41,585 nt of DNA from Candidatus Shapirobacteria bacterium (lineage in GTDB: Bacteria > Patescibacteriota > Microgenomatia > UBA12405), in contig JACPHO010000004.1 of assembly GCA_016188545.1 (NCBI GenBank), forward strand, positions 1-41,585, given 5' to 3'. Of this stretch, positions 23,075-30,412 are shown piece by piece; position 1 is the first letter of the stretch, and the number at the start of each line of letters is the position of its first letter. A model generated the notes under the pieces. That model was not told the DNA's origin. It worked only from the letters and a program-made list of their open reading frames with translations, and did not search any database. Made by a program: the position numbers and the translations under genes.

Positions 23075-23297
23075 CTTCTAGGGAATAACGAATATTAGGG
23101 TAAGTTAAGTTGAGAATAGTACGAATTGATTTAATGACTTTCCCCTCTTTGCCGATGATTTGACCAATAATTTCTGGTACGGCGGTTATTTCAAATAAAA
23201 GAACACCTTCGTTATCTTGTGAGTTGATAACTACGGACGAGGGGTCAGTAACGACTGCCTTAATAAGATAGTCGAGGGTATCATTGATTGTGGACAT
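23064..23297 (-). CDS. khpA: KH-domain RNA-binding protein KhpA
   Basis: 77 residues, a single KH domain with the GxxG loop in IIGQIIGKEGKVIKSIRTIL. KhpA binds RNA, often with KhpB, and influences cell division and translation in Gram-positive bacteria. It directly follows rpsP (2-bp gap), the arrangement common in Firmicutes and CPR. Its tail overlaps the convergent pilO by 11 bp, with no room for a terminator. Confidence 0.93.
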   Translation of the reverse strand: MSTINDTLDYLIKAVVTDPSSVVINSQDNEGVLLFEITAVPEIIGQIIGKEGKVIKSIRTILNLTYPNIRYSLEVKG

Positions 23298-23299
23298 AT

Positions 23300-23575
23300 T
23301 TATGCTGAATCTTTGGCTACTTTGGGTTTAACTTTAACCTTTTTGGGGTACTTGTCAGGGTTGAGAAGCTTGTCAACTCCCAAGGTTAGCTGGGCACCAT
23401 TTTTGGTCCATGTCTGAAGCTTTTCCTTATTAACATCAAGAGTTTTGGTTTGGGGGGTATAGAAACCTAAATCATCGACGAATTTACCATTAAATTTGGT
23501 TCGGGATTCAGCAACCACAATTCTGAATGTGCGCTGATGTTTCTTACCCTTGGGGAATAGTTTTATCTTAAGCAT
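23300..23575 (-). CDS. rpsP: 30S ribosomal protein S16
   Basis: 91 residues. It begins MLKIKLFPKGKKHQRTFRIVVAE and contains GFYTPQTK, the S16 signature region, followed by a Lys-rich tail. It is an RNA-binding assembly protein of the 30S body. It heads the rpsP-khpA pair, with an extended -10 7 nt before the ATG. Confidence 0.97.
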   Translation of the reverse strand: MLKIKLFPKGKKHQRTFRIVVAESRTKFNGKFVDDLGFYTPQTKTLDVNKEKLQTWTKNGAQLTLGVDKLLNPDKYPKKVKVKPKVAKDSA

Positions 23576-23582
23576 AGGATGG

Positions 23583-23591
23583 ATTATAACA
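23583..23591 (-). promoter_or_regulatory. Extended -10 of rpsP
   Basis: TGTTATAAT on the minus strand, 7 nt before the ATG at 23575. rpsP would be transcribed as a leaderless message. Confidence 0.65.
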
Positions 23592-23606
23592 GAAATAGAC
23601 TAAATT

Positions 23607-23632
23607 CCAAAGTAAAAAATAAAAAGTAAAAA
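23607..23632. repeat. A-rich micro-repeat between rnc and rpsP
   Basis: CCAAAGTAAAAAATAAAAAG followed by TAAAAA words, related to the spacers at 8266-8315 and 19830-19867. Confidence 0.45.
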
Positions 23633-23634
23633 TG

Positions 23635-24330
23635 TTAAGATGGTGATAAAATTTTGACTGCGGCTATGGCAGCTGATTCTTCGGCTTTTTGTTTGGAGTT
23701 GCCACTACCGGTGGCGATTAGGTCGGTGCCGATATAAGCGGCGACCTCGAATATTTTTTGATGATCGGGGCCAGTTTCTTTGATGGTCTCGTAACGGGGG
23801 GTAATCCCGTTCCTGGCCTGGGCGATTTCCTGAAAGCGACTCTTGGGATCTTTGTAGATTTTTTGTTGGGAAATGATGGTGATTTCTTCTCCTAAAAATT
23901 TTTCGAGAAGCCGGTTTACGGCCACCTGACCCAGGTCAAGATAGACGCTACCAATAATACTTTCAGTGGTGTCAGCGAGGATAGATTGATTTTGTCGACC
24001 TTGGTGACTCTCCTCTCCACGGCTAAGTTTTACAAATTTACCAAGTGATATTTTGTTGGCTAAATTGGCCAAATTTTCAGTACATACTATGAGTGACCGG
24101 AGTGAGGTGAGGTCCCCTTCTGGAAGATCGGGGAACATAGTGTAAAGCTTTTCTGTGGTCCACAACTCTAATACTGCGTCACCTAAGAATTCGAGTCGTT
24201 CGTTGGATACCAATTTTAATGCTCGGTTTTCATTTAGATAAGAGCGATGGATGAGGGCTTGTTCAAGTAAAGCGGGGTTTTTAAATTTGACTCCGAGTAG
24301 ATCTTGAAGTTCCTGTAGGGTGTCTGTCAT
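23635..24330 (-). CDS. rnc: Ribonuclease III
   Basis: Double-strand-specific endoribonuclease for rRNA and mRNA processing. 231 residues from the ATG at 24330, preferred over one 27 nt upstream because it overlaps the nusB stop (ATGA). The signature NERLEFLGDAVLEL holds the catalytic Glu/Asp; a second acidic set is in LADTTESIIGSVYLD. A C-terminal double-stranded RNA-binding domain follows (DPKSRFQEIAQ ... GSGNSKQKAEESAA). Confidence 0.97.
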   Translation of the reverse strand: MTDTLQELQDLLGVKFKNPALLEQALIHRSYLNENRALKLVSNERLEFLGDAVLELWTTEKLYTMFPDLPEGDLTSLRSLIVCTENLANLANKISLGKFVKLSRGEESHQGRQNQSILADTTESIIGSVYLDLGQVAVNRLLEKFLGEEITIISQQKIYKDPKSRFQEIAQARNGITPRYETIKETGPDHQKIFEVAAYIGTDLIATGSGNSKQKAEESAAIAAVKILSPS

Positions 24331-24680
24331 TCTGTTTTGAGGATACCACCAAGACAACCGTTTACAAACGAGGGACTACTGTCGGTACCAAATTCTTTGG
24401 CCAACTCGACTGCCTCGTCAATAATAACTTTTGGAGGTGTGTTTTTTTGGAACATTAGTTCCCAAATGGCGCAACGAAGGATGGATAAATCTACTTGGTT
24501 TATTTTTGCAATGGGCCACTTTGGAGCATAGATAGAAATTGATTGGTCGATTTCACCTAGGTGACTGATAATTTCAACTGAGTCCGGAGTTGATGGCTCG
24601 GCATTCCCGCAGTTATGGGCAAAAACAGACTGCATATTTTTTATTCTTCGAAGGTGTCGAGGATCTTGATGACTTTTCAC
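24327..24680 (-). CDS. nusB: Transcription antitermination factor NusB
   Basis: 117 residues from GTG, shorter than the usual 135-145. It keeps the helical NusB pattern: RRIKNMQSVFAH in helix 1, INQVDLSILRCAIWEL, PPKVIIDEAVELAKEFG and SFVNGCLGGI. It binds NusE and boxA RNA during rRNA transcription. It lies between rpmF and rnc, a common gene set for RNA processing. The GTG is preceded by GGTGG about 11 nt upstream. Confidence 0.93.
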   Translation of the reverse strand: MKSHQDPRHLRRIKNMQSVFAHNCGNAEPSTPDSVEIISHLGEIDQSISIYAPKWPIAKINQVDLSILRCAIWELMFQKNTPPKVIIDEAVELAKEFGTDSSPSFVNGCLGGILKTE

Positions 24681-24714
24681 AGTTGTTTATCCACCAAAGG
24701 CGGATCGATTATGA

Positions 24715-24870
24715 TTATGATGTTTTACAATTTGGACATTCGAAACCGGCTAGTTTAGGTTTGCCACAATGCTTGCAGGCAACGGGCTTTTGGATTGTAG
24801 GTCCGGTGTGAGTGGCTCGGCGTCGACCTTGACGTCGTGAAGATGGCCAATGTTTAGGTAGTGCTGTCAT
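24715..24870 (-). CDS. rpmF: 50S ribosomal protein L32
   Basis: 51 residues, too short to stand out by length alone. It begins MTALPKHWPSSRRQGRRRATH, a variant of the L32 N-terminus (x-P-K-x-x-x-S-x-x-R-x-x-x-R-R), and has the zinc ribbon CKHC ... CPNC in the second half. It starts the rpmF-nusB-rnc operon, with an extended -10 directly before the ATG. Neighbours agree with its role in translation. Confidence 0.93.
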   Translation of the reverse strand: MTALPKHWPSSRRQGRRRATHTGPTIQKPVACKHCGKPKLAGFECPNCKTS

Positions 24871-24876
24871 GGGGTT

Positions 24877-24885
24877 AGTATATCA
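24877..24885 (-). promoter_or_regulatory. Extended -10 of rpmF
   Basis: TGATATACT on the minus strand, 6 nt before the ATG at 24870. Confidence 0.55.
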
Positions 24886-24887
24886 AA

Positions 24888-24925
24888 ACAATTAAGAATT
24901 AGGAATTAAGAATTAAAAATTATGA
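24888..24925. repeat. Iterated AATTAGGAATTAAG-type micro-repeat
   Basis: The gap between recG and rpmF is filled with AATTAAGAATTAGG/AATTAAGAATTAAAAATTATG words. It has no coding potential, and the same word family is in the gaps at 5810-5878 and 36320-36348. Confidence 0.5.
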
Positions 24926-24927
24926 AT

Positions 24928-26850
24928 TTAATCTCGCAATGAAGAATCTTGACTGTTTACTTCGATTAAGTTATTTAGATCAAACTCTTGGACAATAAGG
25001 TCATTGATTATTTTCGAGGCGAGATTGATTGAGCTGGCGTCTAGATAGAAATGACCGTGTTGGAGAGTGGAAAACAGCATTCCCTGCCCCCTACTCTTAA
25101 GATCAAACTCAGCCAGTTGCTGGCCTTCAAAATGGTTAGTCAGATAATTTAGCCGTGGATTACTGCTATTACCGAACAAGTAGCAATACCCTTTGCTGTT
25201 ACCTCGTCCAACACGACCTCTTAGCTGATGGAGTGAGGCTAGACCAAATCTATCAGCTGACTGAATAATAATTACGGTAGCGTTGGGAAAATCAATACCG
25301 ACTTCAATGATTGGGGTGGTGATTAAAATATCGATAGTCCCATTTTGAAAACTGTCAAATATTTTTTTTCGGTCTACTGGTTTTATTTTGCTGTGAATTA
25401 GTTCTAGTCTTAGTTTGGGGAAAACGGATTGGAGATTTTTGAATTCAGTGGTGGCAGATTTTACTTCAGTTAGAACCTCTGAATCTTCGATAAATGGGCA
25501 AACTATAAATGCTTGCTCTTTGGTTTTTTTAATGTGAGTATCTAGCCACCGATAACAATCTTCAACTTTTGGCGGTGATACTACAAAAGTTTTTACTGGT
25601 TGCCACCTAGGAAGATGGGACAGAGTAGATACATCCAAGTGACCATATATAGAAAGGGCAAGTGTTCGGGGAATTGGGGTGGCAGTAAGTGAGAGGCTGT
25701 GGGGTGGGTTCTTGTATTTATTTAGAAAGTTGCGCTGAGAAACGCCAAACTTATGTTGCTCATCAATTATCAACAGAGCCACTTTTTTAAGTAAATTCTC
25801 CTGTTGATAAAAAGCCGCGTGTGTAGAAATGATAATGGCATTGCTGGGAACTGATTTTAGTTTTGACTTGTTATCAAGTAAAAGTACTGGGCACTTTTTA
25901 AGTAATGTTGAAAAAGAAGTGTAGTGTTGTTTGGCCAATATCTGAGTTGGTGCGACTAGTAGAGTTAGTTGATTGTTGGTGCTGGTAAGATGGGCGGCGA
26001 GGATGGCCACTATGGTTTTACCAGATCCGACATCGCCACTTAATAGCCGGTGGGCTGGTCTTTTTCCCAGTAGATCTGATTTGACTTCATTCCAAGCAAT
26101 TTGTTGACTGGGACTAAGATCGTAGGGTAAAAAATCAGTTTGGGCAGCGGTGGTAAGTAAATAGGCAGGTTTTTGTTTAGAGGTAGTTTGTTTTTGAAGA
26201 TGGGAAAGTGACAAAAGAGACAATGATTGATTTAAATTTATTCTTGTTTGGGCAAGTGATAATTGGCTTGGGTTAGAAGGTTGATGGATTTGCTTTAGGG
26301 CTTCTGTTTGATGAAGTAGCTGGTATTTGTTAATAATTGATTTGGGTAAAAGTTCATTTACTGGTTTAAGTAAAATTGGAAGGTTTTGGTGAATCACTTT
26401 TTCAATTTGCGATGACTTTAGGCCAGTTGTTTGGTGATAGATAGGAATTATTCGACCGGTTTTGTTACCTACGAGTGGAGCGACGACAGTGGCTTTGTTC
26501 TGATAAATGGATGGGGTTCCTGCAATACTGATAGTCTGTCCGATAACTATTGTCTTACTTAAGTATGGCTGATTGAACCAAATCAAATTTAAACTTCCGG
26601 TGTTATCCCGTATCGTTGCTCTTTGGATATTTTTATGGGCACGAGTGTAAACATTTTGAAAATTTATAACTTCACCGCTAAATGTCGCCGGAGTACCAAT
26701 TTCTAATTCAACAATGCTTTTGGTATTGGAAAAATCTAGATAGCGATGAGGATAAAAGTGGATTAGTTTGGAAATGTCATTGATGCCCAAGAACTCGAAG
26801 AGCATGTTGGTTTTTGGTCCGATTCCGACTAGAGTGGTAAGGGAAGACAT
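24928..26850 (-). CDS. recG: ATP-dependent DNA helicase RecG
   Basis: Remodels stalled forks and Holliday junctions. 640 residues, slightly under the usual 680-700. Order: N-terminal HhH-like start (LVGIGPKTNMLFEFLG), wedge/OB domain (about 50-140), helicase motif I GDVGSGKT (about 270), Ia APTQILAKQH, motif II DEQH (about 363), SLTATPIPRTL as motif III, and motif VI QLRGRVGRG, then the RecG TRG-like region. The start is supported by a -10 8 nt upstream and no other Met nearby. Confidence 0.97.
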   Translation of the reverse strand: MSSLTTLVGIGPKTNMLFEFLGINDISKLIHFYPHRYLDFSNTKSIVELEIGTPATFSGEVINFQNVYTRAHKNIQRATIRDNTGSLNLIWFNQPYLSKTIVIGQTISIAGTPSIYQNKATVVAPLVGNKTGRIIPIYHQTTGLKSSQIEKVIHQNLPILLKPVNELLPKSIINKYQLLHQTEALKQIHQPSNPSQLSLAQTRINLNQSLSLLSLSHLQKQTTSKQKPAYLLTTAAQTDFLPYDLSPSQQIAWNEVKSDLLGKRPAHRLLSGDVGSGKTIVAILAAHLTSTNNQLTLLVAPTQILAKQHYTSFSTLLKKCPVLLLDNKSKLKSVPSNAIIISTHAAFYQQENLLKKVALLIIDEQHKFGVSQRNFLNKYKNPPHSLSLTATPIPRTLALSIYGHLDVSTLSHLPRWQPVKTFVVSPPKVEDCYRWLDTHIKKTKEQAFIVCPFIEDSEVLTEVKSATTEFKNLQSVFPKLRLELIHSKIKPVDRKKIFDSFQNGTIDILITTPIIEVGIDFPNATVIIIQSADRFGLASLHQLRGRVGRGNSKGYCYLFGNSSNPRLNYLTNHFEGQQLAEFDLKSRGQGMLFSTLQHGHFYLDASSINLASKIINDLIVQEFDLNNLIEVNSQDSSLRD

Positions 26851-26858
26851 AACAGCTT

Positions 26859-26868
26859 ATGTTATCAT
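26859..26868. promoter_or_regulatory. Symmetrical -10 shared by recG and the 39-aa gene
   Basis: ATGTTATCAT reads as TGTTATCAT on the + strand (6 nt before the ATG at 26875) and as TGATAACAT on the - strand (8 nt before recG). The two extended -10 motifs overlap by 8 bp in a 24-bp gap. Confidence 0.55.
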
Positions 26869-26874
26869 TTAGGC

Positions 26875-26994
26875 ATGAGAATTTTGGGTAAAAAGATTGG
26901 TAGGAAGGGAGTCACTAAGGTTATTTTAGTGCTGGCGATGTTGGCGTTACTTCTAGGAGGCATGACGCCTTTTCTGAGTTTGCTAATTCAATGA
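26875..26994 (+). CDS. 39-aa single-span membrane protein coupled to PBP1A
   Basis: ATG at 26875 to TGA at 26992-26994: a basic N-terminus (MRILGKKIGRKGVTK), one hydrophobic segment of about 20 residues (VILVLAMLALLLGG), then MTPFLSLLIQ. The stop overlaps the PBP1A start (ATGA), which favours real, coupled translation, and it has its own -10. No family recognised. A role in membrane insertion or regulation of PBP1A is inferred from the coupling alone. Confidence 0.65.
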   Translation: MRILGKKIGRKGVTKVILVLAMLALLLGGMTPFLSLLIQ

Positions 26995-29636
26995 GAAAAA
27001 AGAATTTAATAAATAGACTAAAGTCATTGGATTTTGGAAGTCGGCGGTTTTGGTATCGAGCGGTTTTAGCGGTGCTAGTTTTGGGCTTGGTGGGATACAT
27101 GGCAGTACTGGTTACTTTTGTGTGGTACTCAAAGGATTTGCCGACTCCGAATAAAGTAGTTCGAAGAGATGGTTTCTCCAGTAGAATCTATGATCGCAAC
27201 GGTGAACTGGTTTATGATGTTTACAAGGATGCGAAGAGAGTCCCGGTGGTATGGGAAGATGTACCAGATACTTTGAAAAATGCCACTGTTGCCGTTGAGG
27301 ATAAGGACTTTTATAAACATCAGGGCTTTGACCCACTTACCCCTTTTAGAATCATAAAAAATATATTTACTTTAGGTAAATTTACTGGGGGATCGACGCT
27401 TACTCAGCAATTAGTTAAAAATGTTTTGTTAACTTCTGACCGAACGGTAACTAGAAAAATAAAAGAATTCATGTTGTCTGTTCAAATAGAGGCAAAATAT
27501 AAGAAAAGTGAAATTTTACTGATGTATTTGAATGAGTCACCTTACGGTGGTGCTGATTGGGGGGTGGGGATTGCGGCGGAACAATATTTTGATAAAAGCG
27601 TAAAAGACTTAACATTGCCCGAGTCGGTAATTTTAGCTGGTTTACCTCAAAGACCAAACGTCTACTCCCCTTTCTCCAAGACTCCAACCGCATATATTGA
27701 TAGAGCCTCACATGTGATTGATCGAATGGTTGAGGATGGATACATTAGTGAAGATATGGGGAAGGAAACTCTAGAAGCAGTTAAAAACTTTAAGTTTGCC
27801 GAGAACAAGAGTCAGTTGGCAGCTCCTCATTTCATTTTTTGGTTAAAAGATGAACTGAGTCGTAAATACGGTGACGAGGTTGTAGAAGGAGGCGGACTGA
27901 AAATTACTTCAACCTTAGATTTAAAGTTACAGGAAAAAGTCCAAACAATTGTTAGTGAAGAAATTGATAAAGCGGAGAAATTGGGTATTAGCAACGGGGC
28001 GGCAGTGGTGATTGATCCGACAAATGGACAGGTGCTGGCTATGGTTGGCTCACGCGGTTATAACAGCGACAAGACAGATGGTAAATTTAATGTGGTTACC
28101 CAAGCACTACGTCAACCAGGATCGGCGATTAAGCCAGTAACTTACCTGACAGCAATTCGAAAAGGTTATTCAGCAGCATCAATGGTAATGGATACGCCTG
28201 TCACTTTTCCTGGTACTGCCGGTCAAAAAGACTATAATCCTCAGAACTATAACGGCAAGTATAACGGTCCATTGAGTTTAGCTCAGGCTCTGGGTAACTC
28301 AATAAATACGGTAGCAGTTAAAATGTTGGCCAATGTTGGGCTATCAAACATGTTGAGGCAGGCATACGATATGGGAATGACCACACTGGAACCGTCGACA
28401 GAGAATCTGAGGAAGTATGGTTTGGCGGTTACCTTAGGTGGTGCGGAGGTGAAAATGATTGACTTGGCATCCTCATATGGAGCGTTTGCTAACGGTGGAA
28501 AGCGAGTTGACCCGGTAGGTATTTTAAAAGTAGAAGACCGGAGTGGAAGAGTCTTGGAAGAGTTCAAACCGTCAGCTGGTAAGCAGGTAATGTCACCACA
28601 GGAAGCTTTTATAATTTCTAATATATTGGCCGACAACAACAATCGCATAATTACTTTTGGAGCAGTAAATGGACTTCAGATATCTGGATATCAAGTGGCA
28701 GCTAAGACCGGAACCACCAATGATAAGAAAGACAACTGGACTATAGGCTGGACACCTAATCTGCTAACTACTGTTTGGGTGGGCAACAATGACAACACTC
28801 CAATGTTAAAAGTTGCCTCTGGTGTATCGGGGGCTAGTCCGATATGGAAACGGATAATGTTAGCTAGCTTGCCTGGTCGGCCTAAGCAAGATTTTTCTAT
28901 TCCATCATCCATTGTTCATATGGACGTTGATAAAGTTTCTGGCTATGCCTCTCACGATGGATTTCCGTCAGTTGGTGCTTATTTTGTAGACGGAACCCAA
29001 CCAAAGAATAACGATCCAATCCATTTAAAGCTAAAAGTATGCAAAGATAAAGGTGGTCTAGCTCCTCCGGAGGATATTAGTAATGGTAATTTTAATGAGA
29101 AAGAGTTTTTTAAGTTTAGGGAGGATGACCCGATATCCAAAGATGGCAAAAATCGTTGGCAGGAAGGGATTGATGGATGGGTAAGTCAACAACCGGATAA
29201 AGACAAATATTTTCCACCGGAATCCTACTGTCGGAATGATGGTACTTTATCGGTTAAGTTTGATGAGCCATCAGATCACGCCTCAACGAGTAACAATTTG
29301 AATGTAAAGTTATCAACTGATTCACTAAAGAAGATCACTGAGATGAAGCTGTGGGTCAATGGTGTGGAGAAAAAGGTATGGAGTGAAAGGCCATTTGAAA
29401 TCAACCTTCAGTTGGAAGATGGATTGTATACATTGAAAGCACGGGCAACTGATAAGGATGGTGCTAGTAACGAAAGAGAAATAAAAATTGGAGTTAACAA
29501 ACCATGGGACTGGACACCTTCTCCTACTCCTACGACAGTTCCTACCTTAGGTCCAACTATCGCACCAACACCTACCACGAGTGTGATTGTCCCAACCTTA
29601 GTTCCAACAGTACTTCCCTCACCTACTTCGATATAG
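26991..29636 (+). CDS. Class A penicillin-binding protein (PBP1A family)
   Basis: Bifunctional peptidoglycan synthase. 881 residues: a membrane anchor (about 23-46); a GT51 glycosyltransferase domain with VEDKDFYKHQGFD (catalytic Glu about 103) and GGSTLTQQLVKN; and a transpeptidase domain with SAIK (Ser about 377), SIN and KTGT (about 571) active-site motifs. An Ig-like region follows (NLNVKLSTDS ... LYTLKARATDKDG) and then a 40-residue Pro/Thr-rich tail (TPSPTPTTVP...), suitable as a wall-spanning stalk. It follows the 39-aa membrane protein by ATGA overlap. Confidence 0.96.
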   Translation: MRKKNLINRLKSLDFGSRRFWYRAVLAVLVLGLVGYMAVLVTFVWYSKDLPTPNKVVRRDGFSSRIYDRNGELVYDVYKDAKRVPVVWEDVPDTLKNATVAVEDKDFYKHQGFDPLTPFRIIKNIFTLGKFTGGSTLTQQLVKNVLLTSDRTVTRKIKEFMLSVQIEAKYKKSEILLMYLNESPYGGADWGVGIAAEQYFDKSVKDLTLPESVILAGLPQRPNVYSPFSKTPTAYIDRASHVIDRMVEDGYISEDMGKETLEAVKNFKFAENKSQLAAPHFIFWLKDELSRKYGDEVVEGGGLKITSTLDLKLQEKVQTIVSEEIDKAEKLGISNGAAVVIDPTNGQVLAMVGSRGYNSDKTDGKFNVVTQALRQPGSAIKPVTYLTAIRKGYSAASMVMDTPVTFPGTAGQKDYNPQNYNGKYNGPLSLAQALGNSINTVAVKMLANVGLSNMLRQAYDMGMTTLEPSTENLRKYGLAVTLGGAEVKMIDLASSYGAFANGGKRVDPVGILKVEDRSGRVLEEFKPSAGKQVMSPQEAFIISNILADNNNRIITFGAVNGLQISGYQVAAKTGTTNDKKDNWTIGWTPNLLTTVWVGNNDNTPMLKVASGVSGASPIWKRIMLASLPGRPKQDFSIPSSIVHMDVDKVSGYASHDGFPSVGAYFVDGTQPKNNDPIHLKLKVCKDKGGLAPPEDISNGNFNEKEFFKFREDDPISKDGKNRWQEGIDGWVSQQPDKDKYFPPESYCRNDGTLSVKFDEPSDHASTSNNLNVKLSTDSLKKITEMKLWVNGVEKKVWSERPFEINLQLEDGLYTLKARATDKDGASNEREIKIGVNKPWDWTPSPTPTTVPTLGPTIAPTPTTSVIVPTLVPTVLPSPTSI

Positions 29637-29689
29637 ATTGATATTAATATATATTGATAGAACAGGTAATATCTTATTTTATATAGTTG

Positions 29690-29716
29690 TTAGCACTCAT
29701 TGAAATTGAGTGCTAG
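29690..29716. promoter_or_regulatory. CIRCE operator (HrcA-binding site), orphan
   Basis: TTAGCACTC (29690-29698), 9-nt spacer, GAGTGCTAG (29708-29716): 17 of 18 arm bases match the CIRCE consensus TTAGCACTC-N9-GAGTGCTAA, and the spacing is exact. A TTGATA (29654) and TATATA (29680-29685) lie before it on the + strand, as at heat-shock promoters, but no groESL, dnaK or hrcA gene follows: only an eight-codon frame, then a gene on the opposite strand. No T-run follows on either strand, so it is not a plain terminator. Confidence 0.8.
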
Positions 29717-29724
29717 TTGTGGAG

Positions 29725-29907
29725 CTATGGTTTGGAAGTTGATTCTGATTTTGTAACGGCTACTCTTTTTTCAGGATTTCTTGGTTGGAAAAGCTTGATA
29801 TTATCTGTCTTTACTTTTGCGATAGCGGCAAGATCTTGACGCTGTGTTTGGGCTAATTCTTGAGCCAATCTATGTTGCTCTATCCACTTTTGTAGCTGTT
29901 CTGACAT
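29725..29907 (-). CDS. Small charged helical protein, unknown
   Basis: 60 residues from the ATG at 29907 (MSEQLQKWIEQHRLAQELAQ...), Gln/Lys-rich and probably mostly helical, with a polar C-terminal tail. An in-frame TTG 30 nt upstream is less likely because it lies against the terminator of the candidate RNA. No SD and no clear promoter. Codon use is like its neighbours. It might be a real small protein expressed by read-through. Confidence 0.5.
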   Translation of the reverse strand: MSEQLQKWIEQHRLAQELAQTQRQDLAAIAKVKTDNIKLFQPRNPEKRVAVTKSESTSKP

Positions 29908-29939
29908 TTGGTTTGTGAAAATAATAATTAATGTCAACG

Positions 29940-29964
29940 AAAAACCCCCGACTTGCGTCGGGGG
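29940..29964 (-). terminator. Intrinsic terminator of the candidate small RNA
   Basis: 8-bp stem CCCCCGAC/GTCGGGGG with loop GCAA, directly followed on the minus strand by UUUUU. Confidence 0.85.
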
Positions 29965-30056
29965 TTGAGTTGACTTTGGTTACTTCTTTACGTCAAACAC
30001 CCACCGACTTGTCGGTGAATAAGTTTGCAAATAGTAACGAGACGTAAAGAGGTCAT
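29940..30056 (-). ncRNA. Candidate small RNA (about 115 nt) with own promoter and terminator
   Basis: On the minus strand, TTTACA and TATTAT are 17 nt apart (30063-30091). A start near 30056 leads into a long-range stem TCTTTACGTC/GACGTAAAGA (arms 30041-30050 and 29985-29994) that encloses the hairpin CACCGA-CAAG-TCGGTG. It ends at a strong terminator, CCCCCGAC-GCAA-GTCGGGGG plus five U (29940-29964). No frame longer than 22 codons exists. One C-A mismatch further out in the long stem is a G-U pair on the other strand, so the orientation is not proven by pairing. Confidence 0.55.
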
Positions 30057-30062
30057 TGAAAC

Positions 30063-30091
30063 ATAATACTAAGACCGTAGTAGTTTGTAAA
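30063..30091 (-). promoter_or_regulatory. Promoter of the candidate small RNA
   Basis: Minus-strand TTTACA (30086-30091) and TATTAT (30063-30068), separated by exactly 17 nt. It lies just past the stop of the 58-aa frame at 30102. Confidence 0.6.
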
Positions 30092-30101
30092 GATGTTTAT
30101 T

Positions 30102-30278
30102 CTAGTTCGGGGCACGAATCGAAGGAGTTTCGGCGGTAGATATTTTTTGAGCTGCCAGTATCTCGTTCACTAGATTTCGAATTTCAGGTTTATCCATTAG
30201 AGGATTGCCTTTGTAACCTCCCTCGGTAACGAGAGACTGGGCAATAACTAGTAGTGTTTTTTGGTCGTATTCGGACAT
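30102..30278 (-). CDS. 58-aa small protein, unknown
   Basis: ATG at 30278, TAG at 30102. The product begins MSEYDQKTLLVIAQSLVTEG and continues PLMDKPEIRNLVNEILAAQK; it is soluble, mixed-charge and mostly helical. AAGGA lies about 10 nt before the ATG. It sits between the pheT terminator and the candidate small RNA promoter, so it is a separate unit or is read through. Like the 60-aa gene to its left it begins MSE, but the sequences are otherwise different. Confidence 0.55.
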   Translation of the reverse strand: MSEYDQKTLLVIAQSLVTEGGYKGNPLMDKPEIRNLVNEILAAQKISTAETPSIRAPN

Positions 30279-30303
30279 AAATATAAGGAAAATAATAAAG
30301 AAA

Positions 30304-30328
30304 CAAAAAGCTCCCGGATGGGAGCTTT
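30304..30328 (-). terminator. Intrinsic terminator after pheT
   Basis: AAAGCTCCC-ATCC-GGGAGCTTT (9-bp stem) followed on the minus strand by UU-G-UUU. It is placed about 85 nt after the pheT stop and closes the thrS-to-pheT block. Confidence 0.8.
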
Positions 30329-30412
30329 AAAATTTATATAAATAAACTTAACTAAGTTCCCGAGTCCGGAAGCGTAAACCAAAAGAAATTGTATGAACTA
30401 TTTAGTAACATT

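Noticed and set aside
29690-29716. CIRCE-like palindrome as a simple bidirectional terminator
   Set aside because: No T-run follows on either strand, and arm sequence and spacing match the HrcA operator too closely.
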